This document shows positions 12,031 to 23,970 of a stretch of 64,000 nt of DNA, piece after piece (positions within the stretch are counted from its first letter, which is position 1; each line of letters starts with the position of its first letter). Source of the stretch: Phoebastria nigripes (lineage: Eukaryota; Chordata; Aves; Procellariiformes; Diomedeidae); the NCBI GenBank assembly GCA_035582835.1, contig JAYKAV010003077.1:1-64000 (forward strand). Reading direction: 5' to 3'. The notes beneath the pieces are model-generated. The model was given only the letters and a program-made list of their open reading frames with translations, was not told the DNA's origin and did not search any database. The position numbers were made by a program, and so were the translations under genes.

Positions 12031-15000
12031 CTGCAAGAAAACAAAAAGAAAGGTCATGCTCTAGCAAAAGCCAGGGAGGGACGACAAGGAAATTAAGAGG
12101 CAGGAGACGAAGCCAGAACAGTCCCAAGGAGGCAGGTACTTCGCTGTTGGACACCGGAACTCCGCTGAGAAAGCACTCCATCTACAAGAGACACCTTCCG
12201 GTTCAAAAGCCTTAACCCATGCTACCCTTAGGAGCAAACTTTGTAAGTGGGATCTGGCTGGTTTGCTGTCTGTATGGTGGGTGCTGGTGGGGAGGCAACT
12301 GTTTGGGGGTTTTCCTTTCCTTCTCCTCTTCCTCTCCCCTCCTTTCCCTTCCTTTGGTTGGTAAAGCATTTGTANGCCAGGAGCTCGTGCAAGGTGCCTG
12401 TGCTGATGGATTTATGTGGCTGCCTAAGGGCTCCATGAGGCTCTCCGGGGCATCCTACAGGTTTGGGACCCAGAAGTGTGGGTGAGGAGACCACATCGGG
12501 TGACAGGGGAACATGTCCATCAAAAGAAGAAGAGAATTGCCAGTCTGCTTGTGGTGGGGGGTCCCAGATGGTGCGGCACGGCACCTGAGCTTTCTTATCC
12601 AGTCTTGTGATGAGACTTAACCATAGAAGTCCCTATACAAAATCATTAGTGGGTGTCTTTTCACACTTACTGCAAGAAAAAACCCTTGTAACAGAAGATG
12701 CAAAAGATCTCAGAGCGACTGTCATCGGTAGAAAAGAGTATCACAAGTAAAGTTACATCAGACAGAAAAGAGGCGCCTGACCGTTACATAAACTCGACGA
12801 CGACACTCAGGGGACAGGCAGCTAACAGCTCTTGGAAAGTGGAAAGGGGACTGAGGGAAAAATAAATTAGCTGCGAGCTGCTGCAAGAAGCCAAAATAAT
12901 TCACGTTAAGTAAGTTGAAGAAGGGACTGTCTCCTCTGCGAGGTATTTGAGTCCTTGGCCAGGAGTACAATACCTGGATTCACTGGACACCCTCCAGAGC
13001 TCAGACAGTGGAAATACAACTGGGCTGTGATTTTCTGCAAGGCTTTTAACAAAACTGAGGAAAAAAACCCATGAGAAATAACAAGAAAAACGTTCAGTTT
13101 TTCACTGGGAAGATGGAATAGGAGCGGCTAACTCTGATGATGTGTGAACAAAAGTCAGCTGGGAAAGGAAGAAAATAATCTTAAAACAACCATACAGCAA
13201 ATTCTTCTGCGTTAGGAAGAAAACCCCAGCAAACCTCCACCGTAGGGAACAGAACTTTGAGACAGGACTCTCCACTGCCTCCCCTCCATCATTTTTCCCA
13301 GCACATTGAACACTGCGGTGGAAGAAGCTGTATGAGACTCTGCCTCTCCAGAAGATAATGAGAAAAGACATAGGAATCAATTTTGCAAAACACATTTTCT
13401 TAGCCAGCCCCAGCGGATGATCAGCGGGTCTCTCCATATGCTCCTTCAGTGCAGTACAGAAGCAGGAGGAAGCAGAACCGGCCAGTTCTGGCCAACTGGC
13501 TTTGACCTGCACAGACCCACCTCCTCACTTCAACACCACGGGCTGATCCTTCATTCACTGCAAAATGCTTGACTCCCTTAACGTCAAGGAAATGGTATCA
13601 ATCATACCACAAATGTTTGGGCCAGATTTTCTCCAGGACAGATGTGTGAACAGTTTTGATTTGTAGGACACATCCTAGTTTGCCACCAGTGGAGAAGTCC
13701 CTGTCCCTTAGAAAAGATCCCTATCCCAGGGCAGCTGGTGCAGCATGTTCACTTGTCAGCTAGAGGGCAGATCCAAGCATCTGCCATGAAGGGAAAAGTA
13801 AAGCTCCAAATTACGTCCCAGACATAGCTTCAGCCTCATTAGATGCAAAATGCTGGTGAAGAAGGGCAAGATACCTCTGAGCATGAGGCAGCGAGAGCAG
13901 AGCACCTGGAAAAGTGACTCTTCTCACTTGCTCTCTCTAGAGGGAGCTGGAAACCATAGCTCTCTCCAGCCCGACATGTCACCCAGGGGACACACCAGAG
14001 ACCTGGAGGTTCCCGTCTCAGCATTGTCTCCCAAAGGGATTTCTTCTCAAGCACGGGTCCTGATTTCCAGGGCAAACTTCTACAGCTACAGCATTGCAGG
14101 AAGACCTGAGTATTAACACCCAGGTCAAATAAAAAAATAAGNAACAAAAAACACCTTAAGATGCACAGGAGAAAAAAGATCAGGTCAAAGGGAACAACAA
14201 GCTTTTATAAAGCACTCTAAATTGTTGACAACAAGTACTGAACAACCTTAGATAAAGAAAGGGAGGATGTAGAGAAAGGATTCAAGATGCACTTAGACCT
14301 TGAGAAATGTCACTGGAAGTCAAGGTGTCTGGGTAGCAAAGTTAGGGAAAACATGACAAAATCTAGATCAGGATCTTGGCCAACAAAACCAACCTAGAGC
14401 CAGCAAGCACACAGCCCAGCCACCGTGCCCAGAGCAAAGTCAAGCAAAGGAGGGCTTGAAATGCACCTTGCACATGGTGGAAGGATTTGACAGCTAGAAT
14501 AGCACTGTCTAGATGAAAAGGCTTTTAAAACTGTACAAAAAGAAAACAGCAAGTAGCAAGGAAAATGCTAAAATACTGATTTGAGTAAGGAAGATCTGCA
14601 GACCTTAGGGCATGGCCCAAATAATACCCTGGCAGCTGCTCGGAGGCAGGGATCTGCTGGGCTCAGACGCAGCAGGATGAGACACTTTTAAAAGGCGGAG
14701 CTGCCTGCAGAGTCATCACAATTGTAGGGCACAAGTTTTAAGTGAAATATCTATTTTAACCGACAGGGCTTAGCTCTCCAGATATTGCTTGACAACTAGA
14801 AGCACTCTGCACCTTGTGCTCTGCACAGAAAGCATGCACCTGGGGCCACAACAAGAGTTAGGAATGTGAGGCAAAGCTAACAGTATTGATTTTAAAATGG
14901 TGTTTTATTAGCTTATCTTATCAGCACAGTTAATATTCAAGAAAATAAGACAAACACATATAACACTTTGACCTTTGCTATCTGGAATAATATTTACTTT

Positions 15001-16123
15001 TACTCTTTACACACATGACCTATAGGCTGCAAATGGTTCACACCAACTGTGAAAAACCGAAGTAATTAGCTGAAAAAAACCACCTTGAACTCATTGGAGC
15101 TTTTACAGGTCAAAAGTAGGGCCTGAGCGGTGAATTTACAGTGATGAAAGGAGAAGTATAATGCAATAAAGGGCACATTTAAGAAAAAAACCTGAAAAGC
15201 ACAAAGCAGCTGAGTTCNGTTAGCTTTGTTAGTGCATGGGCTACTGACTCCCTCCCTCAGGACTTGGGGAATGGGCTCCAAGTCAAGTGCCATCCTGTTT
15301 GTGGCTACAGGCATAGCAATTTTTCCTTTTCAGGGAAATTCCTCATTTTTGAGGGTGTCCTATACAGCCAAAGGAAGAGCAGAGGTAGGCCTAGAAGGTA
15401 AAATATCCGGCAGTATAAAAGAGAAGAGAACCCTGCACAAATGGCAAGACCCTCGTGCTGATGACTGTGCTGCACCTGCTTATGGGCATTCAGGAGAACA
15501 AACATGGCAACACCCTTCTCTGCTTCAAAATCACCTTCCTTTGCTGTGCTGCCAATTATTGCTATTTTATCAAAGGCCTACACCATGAGGAGGGTGATGC
15601 AAGGACAGCAGAGCTCATCAGGACTCAGATGGGTCTCAAAACGCAAAGGTTAGGGCCGTGCAGGTACCAAGAGATGAAGGCAGGGGGCTGCTATTGGGAG
15701 ACTCTCCAAAAAGTTCCCCACACACAAAGGCACCCTCCTGAGAGTCTGGAGCCTCCGACTAGGTTTGCAGGAAAACGGAGAGGGTTTGTGGCTGTTTCTA
15801 ATAAAAGATAGTGACGCAGTGGAAGAAACTGCTCGGGGAGGTCGTGAAGTCTCCATCGCTGCAGGTCTTTAAGGATTGAGACCAGCCTTTTGCAAGAATG
15901 ACACTCCCTAACACGGCTTTGCCTTGGGGTAGGGCTGGGCTTGGTTCAGGAGCCTCTGACCCAGGGCAGTGACAGCCAGGAGGCTGGAGAGAGGTATCTG
16001 CTGGGCTACGTCAGAGCAAAGGCACTCCAACAAGCTCTCCAGATGGGAGATGATGTTCTCATCATGAGTTTTCTCCCAGGGAAAAGATCTCCCCTATTCC
16101 AAAGAAGCTGTCTTGATACTCAC
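12031..16123 (-). other. CASTOR2: CASTOR2 last intron
   Basis: A 4.1-kb intron with donor GTGAGT and acceptor TTTTCTTGCAG. It holds a short LINE-like remnant near 15.8 kb and two isolated undetermined bases. No other exon was recognised. Confidence 0.9.
15820..15888 (+). mobile_element. Short degraded CR1/LINE-like 3' ORF remnant
   Basis: A plus-strand frame reads LGEVVKSPSLQVFKD. This resembles the CR1 end motif [14 protein letters not shown], which is seen intact in the two better CR1 copies of this window. The frame stops straight after it and no CR1 tail follows, so this is an old, isolated piece. Chance similarity cannot be fully excluded. Confidence 0.45.
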
Positions 16124-16218
16124 CAATGCGTGATCAAACTTAAAAGTACTGATGTAGTAGGCTGGGATGTCGGCTGCGGCCAAAGGCTCAGAAATCTGAG
16201 CGACAATTCCACATTCAT
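16124..16218 (-). CDS. CASTOR2: CASTOR2 coding exon, residues 277-308 (ACT4)
   Basis: The exon encodes ECGIVAQISEPLAAADIPAY and YISTFKFDHAL, the most conserved block of ACT4. Glu278 and Asp305 line up with the CASTOR1 arginine contacts Glu277 and Asp304 as I recall them, while Lys303 replaces the CASTOR1 Asn. The acceptor is CCCCACAG and the donor is GTGAGT. It is 95 nt and ends in phase 0. The open frame continues into the intron (VSIKTASLE) before a stop, which marks the intron boundary rather than an alternative end. Confidence 0.97.
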
Positions 16219-17690
16219 CTGTGGGGGAGATAAAAAACCAATCATTGTCTGCACGGCACCTGTCAGTCTCACAGAACTCCTGGGTCTCACCAGCTCCACG
16301 CTTATACAGGGAGGAGTTTGTCTTCACAAACTCCAATCAGAAGGGATCTCTGTAGTAAAATGTGTTCTTTCTCACAGAATCAGGCTCTTTGGGCCACCAC
16401 GATACATTGCACATTTGATTTTATTGCCTTCTTTTTGTTACAGGGAAATGTAAATCCCCTAAAGGCACAAAACATTAGAACCGGAATGANTTTCAGAGGT
16501 CCAAAGAAAGGCAATTAATGACGTTCAGGAAAGAAGCACTGGAGTCAGTCTCATATACCCTTAACCTCCATTTTTCTCTTTAGTTGTTGCTATTGAACAC
16601 TTTGCCCTGCATGTCTGAGAGAGGAGATGCTGACCCGCTGGTTGGCCTGGGCACATGGTTCCTTCGACCACAAGCCACCACAGCCCCTGAGACAGGATTT
16701 CATGCCAATTTAAATGGTTCATCTGTCCTGTTCATCGCAGATCAATGCTACATTGTTTCCAGATGAAATCTGAGTTTCACTGATCCAAATTGAACATTTC
16801 AACTTGATTGTAAGCTAACATATTCAAACATCACATATTTAGGGGACTGGTAGGTGTCCTGATGTCCCATCGATGACATATACCATGCCATTTCTACATA
16901 TTTTGCCTCTAAGATGCATAAAGAGAAGGTGCATGAAAATTTCCTTCTTGCTACTTTTGGTTGTCTGGTGTAAAAGTTGCAATTAAATATAAAAATTGGC
17001 CAAACATTTTTCAGAAATGTTTTTGAAGCTTGTATTTTGTAACTGTTTCAGAGACCACGGGAAGGAGCCCCAGTGTTTTCTGAAGATCAGGCCTTTGTTG
17101 CAGTATTCAGATCGGACTCCTTAAAATTACAGGGGACATAAAAATAACAAGAACACTTCTGCAGACATGAAGCATTTGCTCCGTGCTACTTAGGTCCAAC
17201 ACTCCTTTGAGTACAGAAAACGTTTGCAGCACTGGATGTGAAACAGGTCTATGAATAGGACTCCCACTTGGACTGCCATAAATTTATACTAAATCTACTA
17301 CAGCCACAGAGTTGCCCAAGGACTGCACTGGAGTATGACAGTGCCTTCTGACCACTGATTTCAGTAATCTACAATGCGTTCCCATGCCATCTTTTTGTCC
17401 ACTTTTTCTCTTTAAACAGAGACCCAGCTGTAGCTACCTCCGAAGTCCAGCAGATGAATGCAATTTAGATGGAGCCGTCAAGCATGTAGCACTTTCAAAA
17501 GTATATTTAGAAGTCTGACTTATTAGGTAGGAGTGAGACTCCTCCTGTTTGAAAATCTCAGCTTGCAAAGTCATGTTAAGCTGCTGGCTCTTAAAAAGCC
17601 TCAGCCTCAGATGGATTTTTCCATCATCCTTGAAGGCCCTGAGGCGACTGACTACCTGTGCACCAACTGATCCCCCAAATGTTTACCTAC
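16219..17690 (-). other. CASTOR2: CASTOR2 intron between ACT3/4 and ACT4 exons
   Basis: A 1.5-kb intron with donor GTAGGT and acceptor CCCCACAG. Nothing else was recognised in it. Confidence 0.9.
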
Positions 17691-17773
17691 CGAAGCCAAG
17701 AGGCTGCCCACCAATCCGCACCATCTTCCAGAGTTCGCCAGATGCACTTGTAAACAACAAATTATTAGGAAAT
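17691..17773 (-). CDS. CASTOR2: CASTOR2 coding exon, residues 249-277 (ACT3/ACT4 boundary)
   Basis: This 83-nt exon encodes FPNNLLFTSASGELW and KMVRIGGQPLGF. The acceptor is TTTTACAG and the donor is GTAGGT. It ends with the first base of the split Asp-277 codon. By comparison with CASTOR1 (numbering recalled, shifted by one), Gly275 corresponds to a backbone contact of the arginine pocket, so this half of the pocket is kept. No damage is visible. Confidence 0.96.
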
Positions 17774-18237
17774 CTGTAAAAGAAAAGGAACACCAAATGT
17801 GGCAATTAAAACACAGCAGTGTGTCAGATTCTGCCTGCGGGGATGCTGCTGTTCCTGTAATCCCTGCGCTGCTTGAAGCCAACAATAGCGGCGGCAGCAG
17901 CTTGGTGAAACTGAGAAAACTCAAGGCACGCGGGACAGACACACCTGCCTGCCCCTCCAGATGTCCTATGGTAAATCAGCATCTGATGCTGGAAGTGTGC
18001 ATAGGCACCCAGAGAGGCACAGAAAAAGATTTCTAAGGAACAGGCCGTGCCCCAGCTTTACAAACGTCAGGCTGTTAATCTGGCTTGATTTGAGCTGCAT
18101 TTAGAAACACCTAGGGACAGAATATGCTTCCATACCTACTCTCTTAGGAACGTGAACGGTGACCACTGTTTTTGTGACTGGTCATCATCAGTGCTTTTTC
18201 CCATACCATTCCTGGGAGGTCCCTGGGATCCCTGTAG

Positions 18238-18332
18238 AGATCCCCATTTCTTAGCAGGGGAAAGAACACCAGTGGCTAAGAGACTTGCCCAAGGTCAAGC
18301 AGGCAGTCAGTGACAGAGAAGGAATTGGCTGC
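18238..18332 (-). mobile_element. MIR-like SINE remnant
   Basis: The plus strand shows the reversed MIR core: a CCCATTT segment, then GAGACTTGCCCAAGGTCA, then GTCAGTGACAGAG. It is diverged and only the core is readable. Confidence 0.75.
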
Positions 18333-18554
18333 CCAGGTTCCCCAAGCACCAGGCTGCCGTTCCAACCCTCCAGCCTCTCTTGAAGGCAGACAGAGGTTTA
18401 CTCCAATTAAGGTCGAAGACACTTTCAAGAGGGCAATTAATAGTTTGCAAAAGAAGTCCCTAGGGCAGGCAAGAATCAAAACCAAACACTGTACTGTGTG
18501 TCAAAAGCAAATCTATGCATTGCATTGCAGTGCAGCATCCTGTCTAGCCTGCAG

Positions 18555-18963
18555 ACCTCAGAGACTTATGAGGAGCGGCTNAGGGAACTGGGACTGTTTA
18601 GCCTGGAGAAGAGGAGGCTGAGGGGAGACCTTATCGCGCTCTACAACTACCTGAAAGGAGGTTGCAGCGAGGTGGGGGTCGATCTCTTCTGTCAAGCAAC
18701 TAGCGATAGGACGAGAGGAAATGGCCTCAAGTTGCACCAAGGGAGGTTTAGATTGGATATTAGGAAAAATTTCTTCACTGAAAGGGTTGTCAAGGATTGG
18801 AACAGGCTGCCCAGGGAAGTGGTTGAGTCACCATCCCTGGAGGTATTTAAAAGACGTGTAGATGTGGTGCTTAGGGACATGGTTTAGTGGGCATGGAGGT
18901 GTTGGGTTGACGGTTGGACTCGATGATCTTTCCAACCTTAATGATTCTATGATTCTATTCTAT
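18555..18963 (+). mobile_element. CR1 LINE, 5'-truncated 3' end
   Basis: A CR1 (Chicken Repeat 1) retrotransposon fragment holding the last part of ORF2, the short 3' UTR and the tail. The frame gives [54 protein letters not shown] and LRDMV before a TAG stop near 18885. After the stop come TTGGACTCGATGATCTTTCC and GATTCTATGATTCTATTCTA, the diagnostic CR1 end. No stop interrupts the frame from 18594 to the normal stop. One undetermined base lies at 18581. The copy is antisense to CASTOR2 and lies inside its intron. Confidence 0.97.
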
Positions 18964-19554
18964 GACTTCTGTGATGTGAAGCTGCAGAAGTACACACACA
19001 CACAAACAGGCTGATATTTGCTCCCTAGCTGACTTTCTCCTTGCCCGACAAACAAGTCACGGGCTCCCGCTGCACAGGGATGACTCAGTACATTATGATC
19101 ACAACGAGACTCCGCACTGAGCCCAGCCATGTGTAAAAGCAAAGCGGGAGGACAACAACACTGACGTCCCCACCCTACTTTTGGCCTTTAGCAGTAAAAC
19201 TTCAACCATGTACACCAGATTTTTTGGGGTTTTGCTCATAAAAGCACAACTAATGAACAATGGAATAAAAAGGTCAAACCCACTTTGCTCCAGCATTCCT
19301 CTTTCAAAAGTGAGATAACCCTACATTACACTGGCTTGTGATTTCACTGAGGGCTTGGACAGACAAGCCCAAAATTCAGCTGGAACTAACATGCCAGACT
19401 TCACTCAGAAAAGTGACAGGGTGTACAGGCACATGACACCCTTGCAATGAGGCTCCCAAGAATTAACATGGAGGAGCTTAAGCTGCTTCCTGCTCCTTTG
19501 AGAACATCCCAGGTGCTTTTTTGGGGTCCAGGAAACCCTAAGACCAAAGCTCAC

Positions 19555-19665
19555 CTCTGCTGTGTCTGGACATCCATGACCAAGGAGATGTAACCCTCAA
19601 TGAGAGAAAAGGAGAAAAAGCGAATATGTCCCGAGTCTTCGTTGCCCACCACCGAGTCTTTTACT
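19555..19665 (-). CDS. CASTOR2: CASTOR2 coding exon, residues 212-249 (ACT3)
   Basis: The exon encodes VKDSVVGNEDSGHIRFFSF and then SLIEGYISLVMDVQTQQ. The second part is a near-invariant CASTOR strand-helix segment of ACT3. The first eight residues after VKD differ from the mammalian protein as I remember it but keep the same length, which suits a surface loop. The acceptor is TTCTTCAG and the donor is GTGAGC. It is 111 nt, with split codons Gly-212 and Arg-249 at its ends. Confidence 0.95.
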
Positions 19666-20254
19666 CTGAAGAAACAGAAGAGAACAGCATTAACTGTGGC
19701 TAGAAGAACAAAGGAAGGCTTTTAGAGCAGATATAGCCAGTGAAACCAGAAATGTTCGTACACTGACTTAGGGAAGTGACACTGAGTCCTGTCACATTAT
19801 ACTGCTTTTCATTTTTTTTGATTTTGCAGGGGGAAAAAAATGCCAGTCCCCACAATTGACAAAACTCTCCCATCCCTGCCCCAAGGTCTTCTTGCAGGAG
19901 GCTGCGGGCCAGGAGCCACAGGCACCAACGGGTAGCAGCACAGCCAGCCGTACATCCTCCGGTCATATGTGGATATGCAGCACATTGATCACATTGCTAC
20001 TCCTAGCTTAAATCTGAAAAGGCTCAGCTTTCCAAAGTCAGTGGATGTCTTTGGGCACCCTCAATCTCCTATTTGGCTTCCACCTGTCAGGACAACCCTC
20101 TTGGGCCTGTGAAACCTCCCTCCCTAAGTGCAGAGCACCGCAGCAGCATAAGACCGCAGCAGATCCCTGGGCATCCTGGAGGAGTAATGTGAATTCGTGC
20201 CTCCAGACGCTGGCCACACCTCCCCCGGGAGCCCGTCTCCCTGCCGGGACCTAC
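19666..20254 (-). other. CASTOR2: CASTOR2 intron (589 bp)
   Basis: Donor GTAGGT and acceptor TTCTTCAG. No other feature was seen. Confidence 0.9.
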
Positions 20255-20378
20255 CCATTGGAGTAAAACATGACATCCATTAGGAGTGTAGCAACAGTGG
20301 GAAGGGTATCTGGATCCAGGCTGGTGACGCAGAACATGTTACTCGGACTGGAAAGGGGATGAATGACAGGCCTCTGAA
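20255..20378 (-). CDS. CASTOR2: CASTOR2 coding exon, residues 171-212 (start of ACT3)
   Basis: The exon encodes QRPVIHPLSSPSNMFCVTSL followed by DPDTLPTVATLLMDVMFYSN, the start of the third ACT domain. In mammals, as I recall, the Met after PSN is Arg. The acceptor is CTTTCAG and the donor is GTAGGT. It is 124 nt: two bases complete Val-171, 40 codons follow, and GG opens the split Gly-212 codon. The phase matches both neighbours exactly. Confidence 0.96.
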
Positions 20379-21728
20379 CTGAAAGAGACACACACAGACA
20401 CACACAACTATGAAGCCACATCTGCAGCAGGTTCACGTCCCACCGGACATGCGTTATCTGCACACCGGCAGTGGCTGCAGAGAAAACCGAGTGTTTGTAA
20501 GAAAGTTCCTCATTCCTGAAGCCCTGCTGGCTCTCAGACAGGGACCGAGGAGCCGGGGGACAACCTGCTCTTGCGGTGTCCTCCCCAGGGTATAGGGTGA
20601 GATCACGCCGAGTACCCTGCCCTGCATGGGGCACAGGTCNGCTCTCTGCTCGTAGGGGCTCTCAGGCCATCGGGTGCATCCACATGAGACAAGGGGCAAG
20701 CTAAAGGAGGTGCCAACACAAACTGAAAAGTAGAAATAAATTCAGGCTTCCACCATTTAAAAGGCAGGGCTATGGAAGGCATTTCTCCGGCTGTGGTTGC
20801 TGGCAGTACACCCTCTTTTCCCTCCTTTCTGGGGGCCTATTTTGCCATAATGTCTGCAAAAATTAAAAACCAGCTGACACGCAGCAGCTTGGCAAACACA
20901 CTTGCAGCCAGCGGCTGAGAAGCAGCCGGTATTCAGGCACGCAACTACTAAACACAGCAACATAGCAAATTGTATACCTGTGCATAATCAACATGCGTTT
21001 CACTGTGTCTTTCCTTCATGCTTTTTGTATAAGGCTCATTTTCTTAAACAGGATTATCTATAGCTATCAAGTGACGAGGCTGAGTGGCACTTCATAATAA
21101 CTGATCCCTGCTTTGTTTGGTTATGGGCACAAAATTACACACAGGTGTGTAGGTAAACACATGTATTTAAGTAGTTCCTTTTCCTGATTGTGCCCTTTGC
21201 TTGATGCTTGTTCCTCTAGACTGGAAGCATCCCAAGGTTCTGTACAGTCCTGGGCTGACAGTGGCCTTGATCCTGTCTGGTATTGAAGTGTGAAAGTTGT
21301 ACAACAGTATTCTCTGTGCATCAATCACTGCAATACTTAAACAAGCTTTTATATAGCCCATTATAACCCATTTTCCTTTGAAATGCTGAAACATGGATGT
21401 ATGGGCTACAGACAATGTTATTTTTGCAACTGAAATGAACTGTATTTTAACCTTCTGTCCTACAAAAGGCATGTCTCCTCTAGAAATGTGAAACTAGCAT
21501 GAAAAGGCTTAAATTCAGCAAAGCTCATCAGCATTGCTCAGAAAGTTAAGCACCTACTCAAATCCTTGGTTGAACTGGGATAGATTCAGGCATGTGTTAC
21601 GATAGTTTATTATCTTACAACAGGATAAACATTTGCCAAAATGTTGAAGGAAGGTAGGAGGCAGACTTTCACCCCCATGTGTCATGGAGACCAACTCCCT
21701 GGCAAGCTGAGCCCATGTTGGTCCTTAC
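20379..21728 (-). other. CASTOR2: CASTOR2 intron (1350 bp)
   Basis: Donor GTAAGG and acceptor CTTTCAG. It includes a short CA-rich stretch next to the acceptor (20385-20408). Otherwise it is plain. Confidence 0.9.
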
Positions 21729-21861
21729 CCAGTTTTGGTTTGACAAATCCATTCGTTATCCCAAGGTCATCAGCAGCCACTGTCTCCCCGTTCACTACTC
21801 TGAGGATGGTGAACTCAGCAGCCAGCGTGTGCATCACGAAGGGCAGGTCTCGCTCACGTAC
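21729..21861 (-). CDS. CASTOR2: CASTOR2 coding exon, residues 127-170 (ACT2 end and linker)
   Basis: The exon reads VRERDLPFVMHTLAAEFTI, then RVVNGETVAADDLGITNGFV and KPKL, covering the end of ACT2 and the linker to the second half of the protein. The acceptor is ACTTCAG and the donor is GTAAGG. It is 133 nt, beginning in phase 0 and ending with the first base of split codon Val-171, which the next exon completes with TT. The linker is where CASTOR1 and CASTOR2 diverge most, and this version is clearly of the CASTOR2 type. No frameshift or stop is seen. Confidence 0.96.
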
Positions 21862-22646
21862 CTGAAGTTGACAACAGGATTAGCTCGTGATGGTATGCAC
21901 CAGAAGTGAGAATACACTGCAGTGGAGGTTACGTACTCTCAGGGCACAGAAAAGTGGACACATCACTCCTGCTTGAGCCAGCAGGTGTGTAAGGATAATT
22001 ACCATCTGGATGTGTGTCTAGGGAAGCACATTTGGTGATATCACTGCAAATATCAGTAGGATTAAGCACCACAGTGCTTTTAAGACTGTGGAAAGAGTGT
22101 GGAGACTTCTAAGAGGGAGATGTTTCACCTCTTTTCTAGCATTCCTTCAAGAACTCAGCACTGCCTGTTCTTCAGCCTTGTTTCCTAAGGAAATAAAGCT
22201 TATATGGTCGTGCCCTGTGTGCGTGCACACACATGTGTGTGAGACAGAAGACAGCCTGTCTGTCTATCCCCAAAACAATTTTGGAGCCTCTCGGCCATCA
22301 TCGGCCAATCTGACAGCAGACACTATGTTCCTCTAACTCTCAGAAAACCAATGTCTGAGTGATGGTGGGAAATGCTGCCAGTGCCTCCATTAAGGGAGAG
22401 ACTGCAGTGTGGGCTCAGCACTCTCATTAGACACCAGATAACCCAGACCAACAAATGCTTCATCCCATGGGAAAAGCTCCTGAGATGTCAGAGCCTAACT
22501 ACAAGGCACAGAGCTCTGGGGAAAGCAGACTTTGATACTTCTGTCGCTACTCAAACAACCTGTTCCCAGAAATGTCATTAAAACTGCCCAACTGAACTTT
22601 CATCTGGTGGCAGGTAACTCTGCCTGGTCCTCTCATGTCCTCTTAC
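21862..22646 (-). other. CASTOR2: CASTOR2 intron (785 bp)
   Basis: Donor GTAAGA and acceptor ACTTCAG. No other feature was seen. Confidence 0.9.
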
Positions 22647-22840
22647 CAGGATGAAGTCCGTCTGATAGGTGGAGAGCATGAACACTGAGATGTTTTGGTC
22701 AGCTAGGGGTGCTATTACTGACTTGGCAATTTTGGTCACTCCGATGGGCTGGGAGCCGGAGAAGCCACCGCCACCAGACACCACGTTGAGGGCAAGCCAT
22801 GTCGCATCGGCCACACTCAAGTGTTCCGAGGAAGGGAGTT
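22647..22840 (-). CDS. CASTOR2: CASTOR2 coding exon, residues 62-126 (first exon found in window)
   Basis: This exon encodes the end of ACT1 and most of ACT2 of CASTOR2, a cytosolic arginine-sensor-family protein that binds GATOR2 upstream of mTORC1. The translation runs from LPSSEHLSVADATW through VTKIAKSVIAPLADQN to LSTYQTDFIL, essentially the vertebrate CASTOR2 sequence as I recall it. The acceptor is CTTTGCAG and the donor is GTAAGA. The exon is 194 nt: it opens with two bases of a split Glu-62 codon and ends in phase 0. The loop reads Gln110-Asn-Ile112 where CASTOR1 has His-His-Val. From memory of published work, this swap is part of why CASTOR2 does not sense arginine. That difference marks the gene as CASTOR2 rather than CASTOR1. 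A Gly-rich SGGGGFSGSQ stretch is two residues longer than in CASTOR1. Confidence 0.96.
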
Positions 22841-23884
22841 CTGCAAAGAGACACGGGGGAGGACAGAGGTTTGTTTTAGAGGCAGAGAAAGCCAGGTCCA
22901 TCATCCGGTCCATATGTGGTTAGCACAGACCTCAGCGCAAGGAATGAGATGAGCCCACTTAACCAGCCAACCTCCTGGGCTTCCCACACTGCTTCACAAG
23001 GTTGGTACTGGGCCGCTTTTTAGATATACCAATTGCATCAACTTCCACTGCAGGATTCATATAGATTTTCAAGGCCAACACAGGGAATTACATGAGCCTC
23101 AGCCATTCACTCGGATGCTGGTGACCAGCATTGCTGACTTCCCCATGTGGAAACAGTCTGAGGTCCTTGACTTAACTTGAATCTCCTCTATCACACAATT
23201 TCTCCAAATACTTCACTTGAGCTTTTCTGGTCTCTTCTGTTTCCATTTTCCTGCTCTAAACCCAAATTCTGTTCTCTTGGACTTGAGATGGAGGTTGACA
23301 GAGCAGCCTGGGCACTAGCCCAAGATTTGGGAGATGCAGAGCTGGTACCCTATGCATCTGCGGGCTGCTGCCTCCATCTCTAAAGCAGAAGACAAGAGCC
23401 GCACAGCTCTGTAAGGGGTGGATGGTAACATATAGACTAGAGATTACAAGGTGATCACATACTAAGACAATGGAAATCTTTTTAAGAATAACCCCAGTTC
23501 CATTCTGTTTGCTTTTAGTCTATTGTTATTAAGTAGTTAAAAATCTGCAGCTAAACCACTTAATACAAATTATTAACTGTTTTAAAGAAACCTTAATGTA
23601 TTAACAGCCCGTAAAACCAGACGTGGACTCTGGAATGAAGGCATAAACTTCTCTAAGATTCTCTGGACTTTGGATTTTGGTTTGGCAAATTATAGAAACA
23701 AACAGTTCAGATCCAGATCCAGACTTACAAATACGTAATCCCAGATAAATCTACTTGGCGTAAGGAACCTGACCTCAGATGCAGATCCAGCCAGCAAAGA
23801 CACAGCGGAGGTCCCAAAAGAAACCTACACACTTTGCTTACAGGTTAGATGCAGCCCAGCAGTCCGAAAGCATAAATCCCAGTA

Positions 23885-23970
23885 TTGCTGCTCTTGCAGT
23901 CAGCGCCCTGGCACTGTAAGCAAGCCACTTCATGTCTCCATACCCACGTTTCCTACTCTGTCCACCCACT
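23885..23970 (+). mobile_element. Possible MIR-like remnant
   Basis: The stretch GTAAGCAAGCCACTTCATG followed by TCTCCATACC and GTTTCCTACTCTGT follows the MIR pattern (GGGCAAGTCACTTAACCTC, then CAGTTTCCTC). It is weak and diverged. Confidence 0.4.

Larger units (their letters stand above)
17774..19554 (-). other. CASTOR2: CASTOR2 intron carrying MIR and CR1 insertions
   Basis: A 1.8-kb intron with donor GTGAGC and acceptor TTTTACAG. It contains a MIR-like remnant near 18.24-18.33 kb and a CR1 3' end inserted antisense to the gene. Confidence 0.9.

Noticed and set aside
16021..16080. Minus-strand HDENIISHLESL, at first glance like the CASTOR2 C-terminus
   Set aside because: It would need an intron of about 50 bp, and the true terminal exon with the exact CASTOR2 ending lies at 11965-12030.
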